Positions 23,401 through 35,585 of a stretch of DNA of 64,000 nucleotides are shown piece by piece. The first letter of the stretch is position 1. Every line of letters starts with the position of its first letter. The DNA comes from Brachypodium distachyon (Eukaryota > Streptophyta > Magnoliopsida > Poales > Poaceae), in contig NC_016132.3 in NCBI RefSeq assembly GCF_000005505.3, forward strand, positions 50,048,914 through 50,112,913, read 5' to 3'. The position numbers and the translations under genes are program-made. The notes below the pieces were generated by a model. The model ran no database searches, had not been told where the DNA came from, and saw only the letters and a program-made list of their open reading frames with translations.

Positions 23401-25791
23401 AGTTTTTTCATTTTTTTCTCTTTTCTTTCTGGTGGAGAACTGGATGTTTTAAAGTGGAAGGCCCAAGGTAAAAACACAAACTTCTATAAATCTCAAATTG
23501 GTCAATGTGGCAAACCCAGTGATATTACCACTATGTTAAATAAGAATGTTAGAGACTATGAGTACAGATTTTTGTGAAAGGAGCATAGGGTGGTAGTTCG
23601 GGAAATTCCTATTAAGTTGAAGAGGTTCAGTACTTCATGGCAACACTCTACAAGAAAATAGGCATCTTGAAGTTACTTCAACAACTTTCAGTTGTTTTCT
23701 TACATGGAAACCTGGATGTCTAATTCTATACAAAATAAATACATGTCACATGTCAGAACCATATAAAACGGCTAACATTTCACACAAGTCAGTAAGTCAA
23801 ACTTATAAACAAAAGGATTTTAACAGGATAAAATATGGCTTACCAGAACATCCCTTCAAATATATTTGCCACCGTGAAAGAAGACTGTGCGAAAACTGTT
23901 AAAAGAATCATGTGTGTCCAGGAATACTGCTTGAACTGATACTTGTATGTCTTTTTCTTCAGAGTCAAAATAAACCATACAAATCCTGGATCATGGGAGT
24001 TATATATTACTTCTATGACAGGCATGAACCAGAAGTGACCAAGACAAGAAAAGCAGGTTACTAGATCAGGAAGGAATGCTTAAACAAAATTCATGAAACC
24101 AAGCGAATTGCAAGAATCATTGAAAACCAGCCATCACGTTGTTCAGAACCTCAGATCACTTAGGCAGGCCCGGTGGCAGTCCTATGCGCAAGCTGTTGGT
24201 TCAATGATCCCACAGCTTATGAAAATACCCTTGATTCTTTTTCAGATTTTATGTCTTGGTCCTGGGAAGTTTAAAAGATTGAGCCCACAGATTTTAGTTT
24301 TTGCCACCACCACTGGGCAGGTCTGCACTACACAAACTTTTAGTTCCGAGAATTTGCACATCTCTAATGCCCATCCAATATAAGTGAACTAATGTAGAAC
24401 CTCCAATATTAAGTACTAATCATGTAATCAATAAGAAATACTGTAGAAGTCTGATGAATAGTTGAAACTTAAAAGCGTATAAGCATATAATGACCAAAGT
24501 AGTTGTGCGAACCATAAATATTATGGGCAGGATACATACAGTCCATTACTCTATTTTAGATAATATCTTTATAAATATTACTCCGTATTATGTTAGAGAA
24601 AAATAACTAATGCAAAATGAGGTATTTTAATGAGTAGAAGTTACTGGAAATTGTTCCCACAATTACAAAATATACTCAGCCTTACCTGCAATGTAAAGAA
24701 AATAGCAAATAAACATCTGATACTTTATTAGGCCGCTCACGGCCTTATACAACAAGTGATCTGAAGTTACTGTGTTAACAAGCTCCCGACTAAGAAAACG
24801 CCCATATGTAAACAACATTGCCGTGAAAAAGAAGTGCCTGCACAGAAATGATAGATTTGTTCAAGCAAAATTAGATATTACTTTTTTAAATCATTGCATT
24901 GATGGAAGCTACGCTGTTGGGTTATTGACAATTTTCCAATCCAAAATGGTCCAGCACATACCAATTCAGAAGCCTGAACCCTGGTAGTTGTTTCTCTTCA
25001 CTAGATTTTCTGAGTAGGTTAAACAGTTCTGTTGCCATAAATATTTGAATCCCAACCACCATGGCCCAGATATAAAGATGACCCATGTAAACTAGGAACG
25101 CAAAGCCTCCAATCATCCACACAGTAGAATATGTACGGATAAGCATTGACTTGTATTTGTTCTGATCACTGACAAGCAAAGCCGGTCCATTTGCTCCATT
25201 CCCTGTAGTGGTAACCTGAAGAAAAAAGATAAGATTAGCTCCAAAAAAAAATCATCATGGTTGTGAATATAAAAGTAACAGGTTGATGATCTATCTTCGC
25301 ACCATGCTCCCATGTTAGTACTCAACAAATACTTTGTTATCAAAGAACTAAATTAAAGAGTGGGTGAAATGTATAAATAAACAGGCAACAGTATAAGAAT
25401 TGTTTTGATGCACAGGCACCTTTTTTTATACCATCCATTATATTTATACCCATCTATGTGCAAGTGTGGTGAAGTTACAAAAAATAGGCTAAGGTAGATT
25501 CTACAAAATTGTAGCTTAAAGATGTTCTAAGCATAGCAATCACATTACATTAATAAAATAATTCCGCAAGAAATAAAAAAGAAAAACAACAATTTCCTCT
25601 TGACAGTACAGACCTGCATAAGTTGTGAACGCAACACATAGTGAGAAATAAAGAGCTTGTCCATTTGTTACAACAAAATTGTGAAAGAAACATAGCATGG
25701 GAAAATAACTAACCTCATTAGGACGTCTTCGATGCCTAACACGTCCTACATGGGAAGCAGAAACATCACTAGAGCTTGTTTCCTTTTGCAT
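20458..25791 (-). CDS. CDS1: Phosphatidate cytidylyltransferase (CDP-diacylglycerol synthase)
   Basis: The enzyme makes CDP-diacylglycerol from phosphatidate and CTP, feeding phosphatidylinositol and phosphatidylglycerol synthesis in ER membranes. Eleven exons read: 25791-25714, 25215-24962, 24837-24686, 23985-23844, 23134-22978, 22758-22711, 22619-22533, 21478-21350, 21257-21201, 20710-20627, 20547-20458. All have GT/AG borders and matching phases, giving 425 residues, as usual for plant members. The family signature is intact ([20 protein letters not shown] followed by GITDRMD). Several hydrophobic segments are visible, such as [20 protein letters not shown] and [18 protein letters not shown]. 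The start chosen is [11 protein letters not shown], just after an inferred leader-intron acceptor; two in-frame ATGs lie up to 36 nt upstream. The gene looks functional. Confidence 0.95.
22080..22420. repeat. TAGCG-rich interspersed repeat in an intron of the cytidylyltransferase gene
   Basis: Within the intron 22532-21479, short palindromic words (ATAGCACGCTATAGC, GCCGCTATAG, TTTAGCGGCGCTATTC) recur many times in both orientations over about 340 bp. The density is unlike the rest of the intron. No clean terminal repeats or TSD were found, so the class is unknown. Confidence 0.55.
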
Positions 25792-25793
25792 CG

Positions 25794-26532
25794 CTGCTGT
25801 CGAATCTATTGTCATAATAGTAGTCATTTAAACCAGATTTGGTCACAAAAGCTAATTCTAGACTATAGCAAGCAGTAGGACAGAGTATAAAATGTCACTA
25901 AGTGGAGTATCGACTCAGTTACTGCTTTATAGATGATTCATGGAACAGCTTGTGAACTGATAACTAATTGGAAAGAAAGGTTTGAAACTCAACTTAAACA
26001 ATAAGCAGTTGACTGCCACAAGAACTAGCCCCAGAAAACCAGCGTTTGTGGCTACCGTGTAAAATGGCTGCAGGACAACCACCCAACCATCCAAGCTTCC
26101 TTCCTGTGGCACGGCAAGAGCCTAGGGTTGCCCCACACAACGCTAACCATCCACGGTCCACGCAATAAACAAACACATCGCTCTCACGATTATTGCTGCT
26201 CGCAACTACTCATCTAAAACATCAAGTCATCCCCAAATTGCCTCAATTAACAATCTAAGCATGCTCAAACTAAGAATCTGTGCAAAGTAGCATTCCATGG
26301 CCAGCTAAAAAGCAAGCCAGCACATATTCCCCCTAATTTAAAAAAATAATCCCAAAACCAGGAATAAGCTGAGAGTAGCATCAAATTACAACCCTGAATC
26401 AAGCACAAACACCAGCGAACAAATCCCTCCACATAAACGGAACAAATAGCCAGGCACACCAGCCGTGAACTAAAACTAAATAAACAACATAAATCACACC
26501 CGCAGAGGAAGCGAAGGGACGGGTGTACTCAC
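25794..26532 (-). other. Probable 5' UTR intron of the cytidylyltransferase gene
   Basis: A strong donor (CCCA/GTGAGT at 26532) and an acceptor (CGACAGCAG just upstream of the start codon at 25791) suggest a leader intron of about 740 bp. A GC-rich leader exon would lie at about 26,533-26,725. Confidence 0.5.
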
Positions 26533-26754
26533 TGGGAAGCGGAACCCTCGGGAGGAAGGCGCGGCCGCGGTCGCCGGCGAGGAGCCGAGTTCGCCGGAAA
26601 GCTCCGCCCGGCGGCGGCAAGGAGGCGCGAGTCCAGCGGGCTTTGAAGAGACACTAGCAGTGTGGGGGCAGGTGTGGTGTTTGCCGTTGCGTTGGGCTTC
26701 GTGATTATCGTGGCCTCGTGGGGGGATTCCAATTCCTTGCTTTGCCTTGCAGGC

Positions 26755-26762
26755 TTTATACA
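26755..26762 (-). promoter_or_regulatory. TATA box of the cytidylyltransferase gene
   Basis: TGTATAAAG on the minus strand lies about 30 bp upstream of a GC-rich segment ending in a good splice donor, consistent with a leader exon. Confidence 0.5.
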
Positions 26763-26929
26763 AAGCTCGGAGGCATGGGAATGGAATAAAAATGGGTGGA
26801 AGGAATTCAAAGTACAGCCCATAGGGGGTGGGGATGAGAATTCGGTTAAATTGGGTATAAATCGGTTCGGTTTATTGGGTGTATCGAAATTCCGGTTAGA
26901 AAATGCTAATCAAAGTAAAGGTTAGAAAA

Positions 26930-29219
26930 GGAAAACCAAAAAACTAGACCCGAGTATTTTTTGGTGGGTTAATAGCTTCTTTTATTGACAGGTCTAATTA
27001 TTTTTTTACAAAGATCTCGCTTATTTCATAAAAGAAATACACTAGATCGATTCAATTGAGATAAACATAAGTAACGGACATCCTCGATAAAACGAAGAGC
27101 CACGTTATGGTACTCCAAAATCAATGCGGCCAAATCCATCATTTGCATCTTGACATTTCTACGGTTATCCGGTGATGAAATTGCATGACACCATTCTTGC
27201 ACAAGCTGAAATAACCGCATAGGTTTTGAGAAGCCTTCGTGAGTCGCCTACCTCAAACAGTGAGAACCTAACACCATCGAACGCATCACGGCAGGCGACA
27301 AAACCCTTACTTCATCGATGAATCTACAAGGATAAAAACTAAAAACACTAAAAGATGAGTCGTGAGAATCAATGACTGCATGGAGTAGGCAAAACGAGGA
27401 TGGAGCCAGGACACCAATCTTCTAGATGTCATCGCGAAAAACACACAAACCTAACCAGAAAAATAGCAAAATGATATGCCCTGTGGTTCCCAGTCTCTCA
27501 ACTCATGCCAGATCGTCTGCGAGCGACGAGCGAAACTGTTGGAGATTAAAACTTTCTTTGAGACGGTGGCTAGGGTCTAGTCATGTTAATTAGCTTATTG
27601 TTACACCGGAATCTTCCGTACCTAAATAGGAAATCCACACTAACCTAATTTTTTAAACATGCAACATATGCACGTCAGCAATTTGTCACATCATCGCGTA
27701 GGATCAATTATCACCACTCACGTCTCCTTCTACCGGGCTGTACTGCTCTGTAGTTTGTGCATGCAACTGAAATAGGCTGGCTACCGAGCCTAAGTTTAAG
27801 AGAGCCCAGCTAGCCCAACGTTTAGAGCCCACCTAGCCCAAGGTTTAAAATAGGCCAGCTAGCCCAGCATTAGAGATGGGAATAGAGGATGGGATGGGCT
27901 GGCTGGGATCGAAGGAGGCAAGAAGGCGTGAGAACAAGCATCTTATAATTTGGAGTTTATGTTTTTTTTTTTTTCAGATTGCTCTCCAGTGTGACAGGTG
28001 ATCAACAATTTGTTTTCAAGGGCTATTGCTGCAAAGTTGGTGCTCCATTGCTTGATAGGTCTGCTGTCATCCTGGCATAGGTACACAACCTCTAGATATT
28101 TTAATTTACTCGCATGGGAACATGCATATTAGCCTTGAATGTCAACCTTCTATTTGTTTATGCACGTATTAGATGACATAGCACTTACTAAAATCATGGA
28201 ATAGAATATTCTTATCTACTTTTTAGATCATGAAATACAACTTTTTAGTTTTAAATTTTAAATAAATATATCTTTGCATAAATGATCATGAAACATGAGT
28301 TCATTTTTATACATCACTACAAATTCCCACAGCATCGCGCGGGATATTATCTAGTTATCCATATATTGATTTGCAAGGAGAATCCCAAGAGAGCCTTGCA
28401 AGCAAAATAAACAAATATCGGAGACTCGTTTGTTTTTAGAGAGAGAGGAAAATATTGGAGACTTGTGGCCTAGATCGCTTCACAGATTATGCAAGGACGC
28501 CGAATGATTCAAGGAATGAAAAGGGACTTTAGGGCGCTTCGGTTAGGGCAGCCAGGGCACATGGGTGGAGCCCAGGATGCCGGCCTGTTCCAGCAGTGAG
28601 ACAGGCCCAGGAAAAAAAATGCAAGTACCGTCGTTCTCTGAGGAATTGTGGACTTGATTTCATAGTTCGATACCTGACTTCTTTTTTTAGGGATGGTTCG
28701 ATACCCATTTAGTTGCTTATATGGGCCACGAAGTGCAGAGTCGGGATGAAGCGTAAAATATATATTTTTGTCACAACATTGTATCTGTAATCTTTAATCT
28801 TTAATATCTATAAAGTTCATCCCACTTAGTGTAGTTAAGGTTTGCAAGCTCAAAGCACAAGCTTCCACGTCATCAATAATATCCAGTCCGTTAAATCCAG
28901 TTAGTACGGCTCTGACGCTCTCTCCGGACGTATTGCTTTTTTCTTTTATGCTAATTAATCCAACCCACTTATTAGTGGCAATTAATCCAGCCATTTTGGT
29001 AGTGTGTGTCCAAAAAAGGCCCAGCCCAGGTCAAGGCTGAAGGAGTCTCCAATGGGCCGGTGTTCCAGATCCACCAAAGAAACCTTGTGTTGCATGAGAA
29101 AAAAAAAAGTAACGATTGCTGTAACTTAGTCGGGCGCACGGGAAAGGAAGGGGAATGGCGCCGGCGGCGCAACGACCACGGGCCTCGCCGTGGCTCGACA
29201 ACTCCTTCACGTTGACGTA
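26930..29219. other. Intergenic; possible retroelement debris
   Basis: No gene recognised. Around 26,960-27,350 the sequence resembles reverse-strand 3' ends of grass retroelements (TTTTATTGACA followed by a 64-residue minus frame), but without a decisive motif. Near 27,785-27,875 the word GCCCAGCTAGCCCA recurs three or four times. Confidence 0.35.
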
Positions 29220-29698
29220 GGCTACAAACTAGAGTTTGTAAAGCCAATGCCTTCACCTAGAGCTTATTTTCCTTCGGTGGGATAGTAAAGCTGTCAACAG
29301 TGAACTCTATGTAAAGAATGGTTTCTGTTCAAAAAATTGATTAAAACGTTTTACCTACAGTTTTTGGGCAGTAGGTGAAGAATCCACGTTGTCTCGCAGA
29401 GAAGTTATGCCCCGCCCTTTTTTCACTTTGGCGCGCTGGTGGATTGGCTCGTGCGTGTAGGGACACGGAGCAGGCCCCACTTGGCAGTCTGAACACGAGG
29501 GATAATTGACCAAGCCCTCTACCGAAAAAAAGAAGCCCCGTCTCCCAAATCCTCTGCGGGATCTTCTCCTCCTCCAACGAATCCTCCCCCCGCGCAGGTC
29601 GCCGTCCCCTGCAGCTCTCTTCCCTTCCTCCCCTGCCGACCTCTCTTCCCTTCCCCTTGCCGTTGTTCCTGCTTTGCCAGCCGCACTTGTCTTCCCGC

Positions 29699-29870
29699 GG
29701 TGAGGGGTCCGGATCTGCACAGCCCGTGGTGAGGGAGCTGCTCTCCCCGCGGTGAGGGGACCGGATCTGCGCCGCCCATGGTGAGGGAGAGCCACGCCGC
29801 CCGCGGCGAGGGGACCGGATCCGCGGCGCCCGCGGTGAGGGCACCGGATCTGCGCCTGCCGTGGTTTGGG
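29699..29870. repeat. GC-rich tandem repeat, GGTGAGGGgaCCGGATCTGC units
   Basis: Units starting GGTGAGGG or GGCGAGGG and containing CCGGATCTGC or a variant begin at 29699, 29751, 29804 and 29834, with spacings of 52, 53 and 30 bp. Long open frames on the minus strand here come from the repeat and base composition. Confidence 0.7.
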
Positions 29871-30495
29871 AGCCACGCAGCGTCCTCCTGATCTGAAGGC
29901 CACCGGAGCTACCTGCGACACTGGAGGGAGCTTGGAGGCTCCACCGATGGTGACCCTCCGAAGGTTTGTCTCTCCGTATTTGGTCCAGCAGCATATTTAT
30001 TTGATTTTAGTTATTTTAGCATATGTGATGACATGAACAATCTTGATTCGATTAACTTTGTTGAAAGAAATTTTATGTGCTGTTAATCTCAGATCTGACC
30101 AATATTGCACTTATGGTTCTCCAAAGAGAATCAAGCAAACAGATATGAATTGAGAGATAAAATTGTCAATCTCTGGATACATTTATATTGCTCACCTATT
30201 TACAGTTTTATTTTTGTACATATGACACAGCTATCACTATATATGTAGTTTCATTGTGTTTCTTTCTCTCTGAAGCCCAAAGATGGTTACAACATCTACT
30301 AGTGTATTCTTGTTGAATGTGTTTTTTTTTTTCAATATGAACTCACTAATCAGCCGTTCTTATGGTACTCTTTTATTCCAGATCATTATGATGTAAAAAA
30401 ATGCCTTGCCATCTGTTTTCTCTCCAAGCTAGCAAACAACTGCCCTACTGTTCTTGCAGGTTTGCTATAATCAAGATGGTTGTGACCTTCTGTTC

Positions 30496-30612
30496 TACTC
30501 CCTCCGTTCCATAATTCTTGTCAAAATATTACATGTATCTAGACACTTTTTAGGAATAGATACATCCATTTTTAGGCAAATTCGAGACAAGAATTATGGA
30601 ACGTAGGGAGTA
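30496..30612. mobile_element. Stowaway-like MITE inside the CACTA-like element
   Basis: Borders TACTCCCTCCGTTCCATAAT and ATTATGGAACGTAGGGAGTA form almost perfect terminal inverted repeats including TA ends. It is the best-preserved copy of the ATAATTCTTG subfamily in the window. Confidence 0.9.
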
Positions 30613-31619
30613 GATCATATGCCTAGCTTTATTGAGTTTATTGTAATTACTAACTACTAACAGAGAATCATCAATCTGCCTTCCAGAATCTTAAATAAAC
30701 AATTTTCTGCATATTTCAGATCATGCAACGCTAACACCATAGATGAGTGCAAATCTTGTACAACTGGATCAGATTTTGGATCATATTCAGTTCTGGGAAG
30801 GTAACAGCCTTGGTATGTACTCCCCAAACCACTGGAACTTTCTTGGTACACTGGAATTTCCTATTTTACAATGGCTTTGACGTTTGCAGACCAAAGTCAG
30901 AGATGGATTATTTTTCCTTCGGAATTTGTGTCTCTGTGCATTGTGGAATTTGTCTGTTATACAAGTGTAATGCTGCTGAAAATGTTTACCTTTATTTTCA
31001 GGAGCTAAACTTTGTCTATGTTATTTTCAGGACCACAATGCGAACTCAGATGTGTCTGTGAGTCTTGAATATGGAGCTTGCTGCATATCAGTTTATCACT
31101 AATGGGCAGCCAACAACAACTTGAATCTGGAGTTGTTGTGTGTATTTTTAATACAATCTTTTTGGCTATAGTCTAGTTGACTTGCACAAAATGTAGCTGC
31201 TGATATGATGATGTATAATACATATTTATATATTATTTGAATGAAGGATGAGATCTGACTCAATTTCATGGTGTGTTTTTCATTACTTCCGGTTTTGATT
31301 TATGCCTCCAATTTGAATTATGTTCTATTTGAATTTGAATTATGGTTGATATGAATTTAAAATCAAATGATGGCAATAGGGATTTCCCTAGAGTTTAATT
31401 CAAATTATGGTAGAAAAATCCTCTAGGGAAAGAGGACTGGTGTGGCAGTCTACTTTACATGCTGGCATGAGCATCCAAAGATGAAACTTTCCCTAGATCT
31501 TTTGTCCCAGGTAAAGAAATGTTTCCCTAGAGCTAGCCAGAAAGCCCCTAGGTAAACAACTCTTTACCCACCATACTATCCCTAGTATCCTCTACCTAGA
31601 ACAATCCCTAGGTAAAGCT

Positions 31620-31803
31620 TTTACCTATGGTTTTTGCCTTTCACCTAGGGTATTTGGATGTAGGAAAAACTCTAGTTTCCTTTACCTATGGTTTTTGCCT
31701 TTCACCTAGGGTATTTGGATGTGAGAAAAACTCTAGTTTCCTTTACCTATGGTTTTTGCCTTTCACCTAGGGTATTTGGATGTAGGAAAAACTCTAGTTT
31801 CTA
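31620..31803. repeat. Three tandem copies of a 61-bp subterminal unit
   Basis: TTTACCTATGGTTTTTGCCT starts at 31620, 31681 and 31742, an exact 61-bp period. The copies differ at one or two positions (GTAGGA versus GTGAGA). The array abuts the CACTA-like right terminus. Confidence 0.9.
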
Positions 31804-32402
31804 GTAGTGGCCCAAGTACAGGTGTAGGTTAGTTCGGAGATTGTGGCAAATCCACACAAAAGCAATAGGGGTGAGATGGACCCACAAAAGCAATAGAATT
31901 TCCCGTGGGGAATCACCTAGTTGTTACTTCCACGGTTCCACCCTCGGTTCCACCCAATGTATAGCATGTCAGCCTCACGAAAACAGCAAACATAAATTCT
32001 TGATTTGATCCTTACAAATATTGTGGAACTCGGTCACTTCTACTTTTAAGCAGGTTCAATTGCTCAATCACTCAGCACCCGCTTCCATTACGCATGGAAA
32101 TATAGCAAACCCTATGAAAGCTCCAGTGATTAGCAAATGATATACCGTGCGGAAAAGGAAGGCACTAAAAGGGTTTGGGCGTTTCGAGGATTACGTACGC
32201 TAATTAGGGGCTCTGTCATGTCATATCACCGAGCTTAGCAGGTAATAGGCTCGTTGAGTTTCTCTTTTGAGATCGGTTTGGTGACTACTTTTACATGGAA
32301 GCAGTTGAGCCCTCCAGCTTTTAGCCAAAAGTCCCTCCAGGCACATGACCTCCAATTTGAGAATTGACATCAAAAGGTGGCCACCCAGGGAGGGGGGAGA
32401 GT

Positions 32403-32424
32403 GAGAGAGAGAGAGAGAGAGAGA
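32403..32424. repeat. (GA)n microsatellite
   Basis: About ten GA dinucleotides in a row. Confidence 0.8.
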
Positions 32425-32590
32425 AGGATTGTAATAAACTTATGTGTGTGAGCTTGTGCTTAATGGAAGATTGCCATGATGCTGCCTGTGGTCCATGGTT
32501 TCACATACATAAAGAAAAGATTTTGACCCACACAAAGCCTAGATCAATAGTACTTTTTTTGGGTTCTGCAGCTACAGCTCGCAGACACAC

Positions 32591-32873
32591 CCTCTTCCAC
32601 TCTTACATCAACGATAACTCGACGGCACAGACAAGAACTCTTACTCACATGCACACATACAGTGGCGGTATCAGGACTCTGAAACTTGAACAAACCCGTG
32701 ATGCCAAATGCATTATCATGTAAAAGATTTACCTCTTCCACTCTTAATTACATCAACGATAACTCGACGGCAGACAAGAACTCTTACTCACATAGATACA
32801 ATGGCGGTGCCAGGACTATAAACCTTGTAGCAAACCTGTGATATCAAATGCATTATCATGTAAAAGATTTTAC
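32591..32873. repeat. Tandem duplication, 141-bp period
   Basis: CCTCTTCCACTCTTA starts at 32591 and again at 32732. The unit, ending ATTATCATGTAAAAGATTT, is repeated with small indels and substitutions. Two copies only. Confidence 0.85.
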
Positions 32874-35585
32874 CTGATTTTCTATTTTTGAGCATGAATT
32901 TACGCTTGCATTTGATGATTTTGCTAGAAAAATAATAATCCTATGGCCGGTTATAATTTCGTAAAAATATTAACGTGTGCTCAAACCTCATTTTGTTTTT
33001 CCTCTGAAAACTCCAATACACATATTCTCTCTACCCCTCTTAAAAATCCCTCCAAAATTTATGTGTTTGTTTCCTACGAACTATCCAGAGGTATCACCTG
33101 CAAAATTCTTGTGTTTAAATGTAGAAATCCTACCCTGTTCCTGCGATCGCAAGTGACCCTAGCTACAAACCACTTGCTAACACATGCAGACTCGCGAGCT
33201 TTTAAGTTGGCAAGCGAGCTAAAGCCTGTTTGATTAAGATCTCTCCGGGAACCCAACTAATATAATTAGGCCGACACCTTCACGTTCCTCTACATGTCGT
33301 GGGCACGAGCTGGGGGGTATAGTATTAGTGTAGATTTTTATTTTTATTTCGAAATTTATAGTAGTGGTGTAGTACAACTAAAGGGCGCCTAGCTACTATT
33401 TGAGATAAACATCCTTCTGCTAGCTATAGTACCCCTTCAAAAGAGCTCAGGGACACATGCACGATTAATATTGCTTCTGAGCTTGGCATATGCTTAAAGG
33501 TCTCTTTCGCCGGCATCAAGCAGCTCTACCACACCACACTACACCACTTGGCATTACAAATTGGGTTGGACATCACAACTTCAGAAGCTTGGATAGCTGC
33601 TACATGGAGCCAACTGATTAACTCACTTTTGGGGCCAAAAAGGACCGAGCTAGCTTATCAACTGGACTCTCATTATGAAATTGCATGTCCTCCATCATAC
33701 ATGGTGCATGGTTTAGCATGTGCAGGCAATGAAGTAAGGTGCTAAGCAACGTATTTGTTTCTCTAAGTTTTGGGGAGAGAAAAAATGCCTAGTGTTCACC
33801 GTATAACAAGAAGAAAGCACTGGACTTCCCTTTCTGCTACAGCAAGCTAAAGGAACCTTCAGAATGAGCAGATAGTGTATTATAATTGTACAATCATTCT
33901 GCGAATTCTGAAGCAATGATTCTGCAAGATTTCCACAAGTTGGTTATATGTATATGAATAATGCATGGGGGTCTGGGGTCTTGCTAGCTGAAATTTTTGG
34001 AGGGGCTAAACTAGTACTAATTATGCACCCCGTTAGGGCTACAGGTTAGCTTAGAAACCTAGCTACTAGGAAAACCACAAGCAGCATTCTCATGGGGAAG
34101 AACGATTAAACAAACGGAGTGCGTGGAGATGGTTATCATGTAGTGGACATCTCCAGCAAAAAAACAAAGGGACTACATGAATTTAAATTGAACCCGGCCG
34201 CCAGCAAGACTGGTAGTAGTGGAGTATATATGTATTTTAATTTAATTGATTGTTTTGCATGTGTATTCATACTCTAATGTATACTACTACCAGTGTCCAC
34301 TGAGTGATGATTCAAAACATCATGTATACTCCTTTACCTTGTGCAACTAATCCATGAACATCCTCATAGAATATATACTACAGCTCTACTAATCGATGAG
34401 CGAACTAAAGGAGAAGATAATCCATGTTCATTAATGTTAGACTTTTGCTCCGACCGGCCGGTAATCTGTTCAACTATCCACGTGTGCTTCTCTGATTTGT
34501 GGGCAAGGAGCAAACAAGACATCTCCTTATTGTAGAACGATAAGGGAGTGATTGGCCTCTTGCTCCCGTTTGATGGAAGCAGGAAAGAAATAAGGAGAAG
34601 GAAGACATTGTACGCGCCCATCTTTACATCAAATCCATAACGCCAGAGTACGTACCACTGGCCGGCAGCTAGAATAGCAACATAAACGAAAATCATTAAA
34701 GAAAAAGCGAAGCTGCTAACGGGTCATCATAAGCTCCATTAGGCCAGGGCCGGGTTTATGCCTAATCTTCCCGTCTCTTTAGTTTTTAGCAGTAGTTGCA
34801 ACGGTTGTTGGGTGGCGAGTATGTGTCCATGGCACCACGGCTTAAAGCTGGATCAGAGGAGGGAGCTCTGCTAGTGGAGGGGGGATGGGGCCTTGCTGGC
34901 AATGATTGGTCTACTCATTGATTACTAGCGTTCAGAACTTTCATATACTCATCATGATCAGGACAACGTGCACACTGCTCTGCTCACTTTCTCCCTCTCT
35001 CACTCCCAGCTGCCATCTTCAAGGACAAAAGGAGGAGTGAAATATGGAATGTAGGACGCTGCACGGAATACTAAAATTTCCGGAGGAATTTACAAGCACC
35101 GCACCAATATCAATGCCCCCAGTTGGTGGTGCCCAACAGCCCAAGTGGTGGTACGAGTACTTTTCTTCAAGAGGAACAAACGAAAGAGAAATAGAGTTTG
35201 AATTAGCAAGTTTTGGGGAGGATGGCGTCTGTACCGGAAAAGTAAGGGGATATCCAAATCCGTCGGTCGGTGCGATTTTACACATCACTTCTACAGGTGA
35301 TCAGAACACAATAAGGAATGCAAACAGCTGCAGCGAGTAGTAAATCGTAAAGAGAAAAAGTTGACCGTAGCAAAAATCAGTATCTTTTCTTCACAAAGGC
35401 ATCATTCACCCTGTAAAGGGAGCAGGGGAGAGGATGATGCTCTCAAGGAGACGGGCCGGAGAAAGAAAGAAAGATGGGCAAAAATAAAGAGACAAAGCGC
35501 GAGCAAGGAATTAACAAAAGAGAAACTAGAGAAAAAATGGGAGAAGAAGAAGTAAAAAAAAGTGGAAAACAAACACCTTGCTTGA

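Larger units (their letters stand above)
29220..31809. mobile_element. CACTA-like DNA transposon with gene-like cargo, non-autonomous
   Basis: The right end, read inward on the minus strand, begins CACTACTAGAAACTAGAGTT, a typical CACTA terminus. The left end (29220) reads GGCTACAAACTAGAGTTT, sharing ACTAGAGTTT but with the first two bases altered. Both ends are followed by subterminal motifs related to CCTAGGTAAA and TTTACCTATGG, dense at 31,400-31,800 and sparser at 29,250-29,380. No 3-bp TSD is evident and no transposase is encoded. The interior (29.4-31.2 kb) has a CT-rich, leader-like stretch, a GC-rich tandem repeat and intron-like AT-rich sequence, suggesting a captured gene fragment. 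Confidence 0.6.
31810..35585. other. Intergenic, no gene recognised
   Basis: AT-rich spacer with a tandem duplication (32.6-32.9 kb) and a GA microsatellite. Open frames at 35.04-35.34 kb occur on both strands and match nothing I recognise. Confidence 0.5.

Noticed and set aside
29341..29994. 217- and 188-residue minus-strand frames
   Set aside because: They run through the GC-rich tandem repeat of the CACTA-like element; the protein periodicity mirrors the DNA repeat and no domain is seen.
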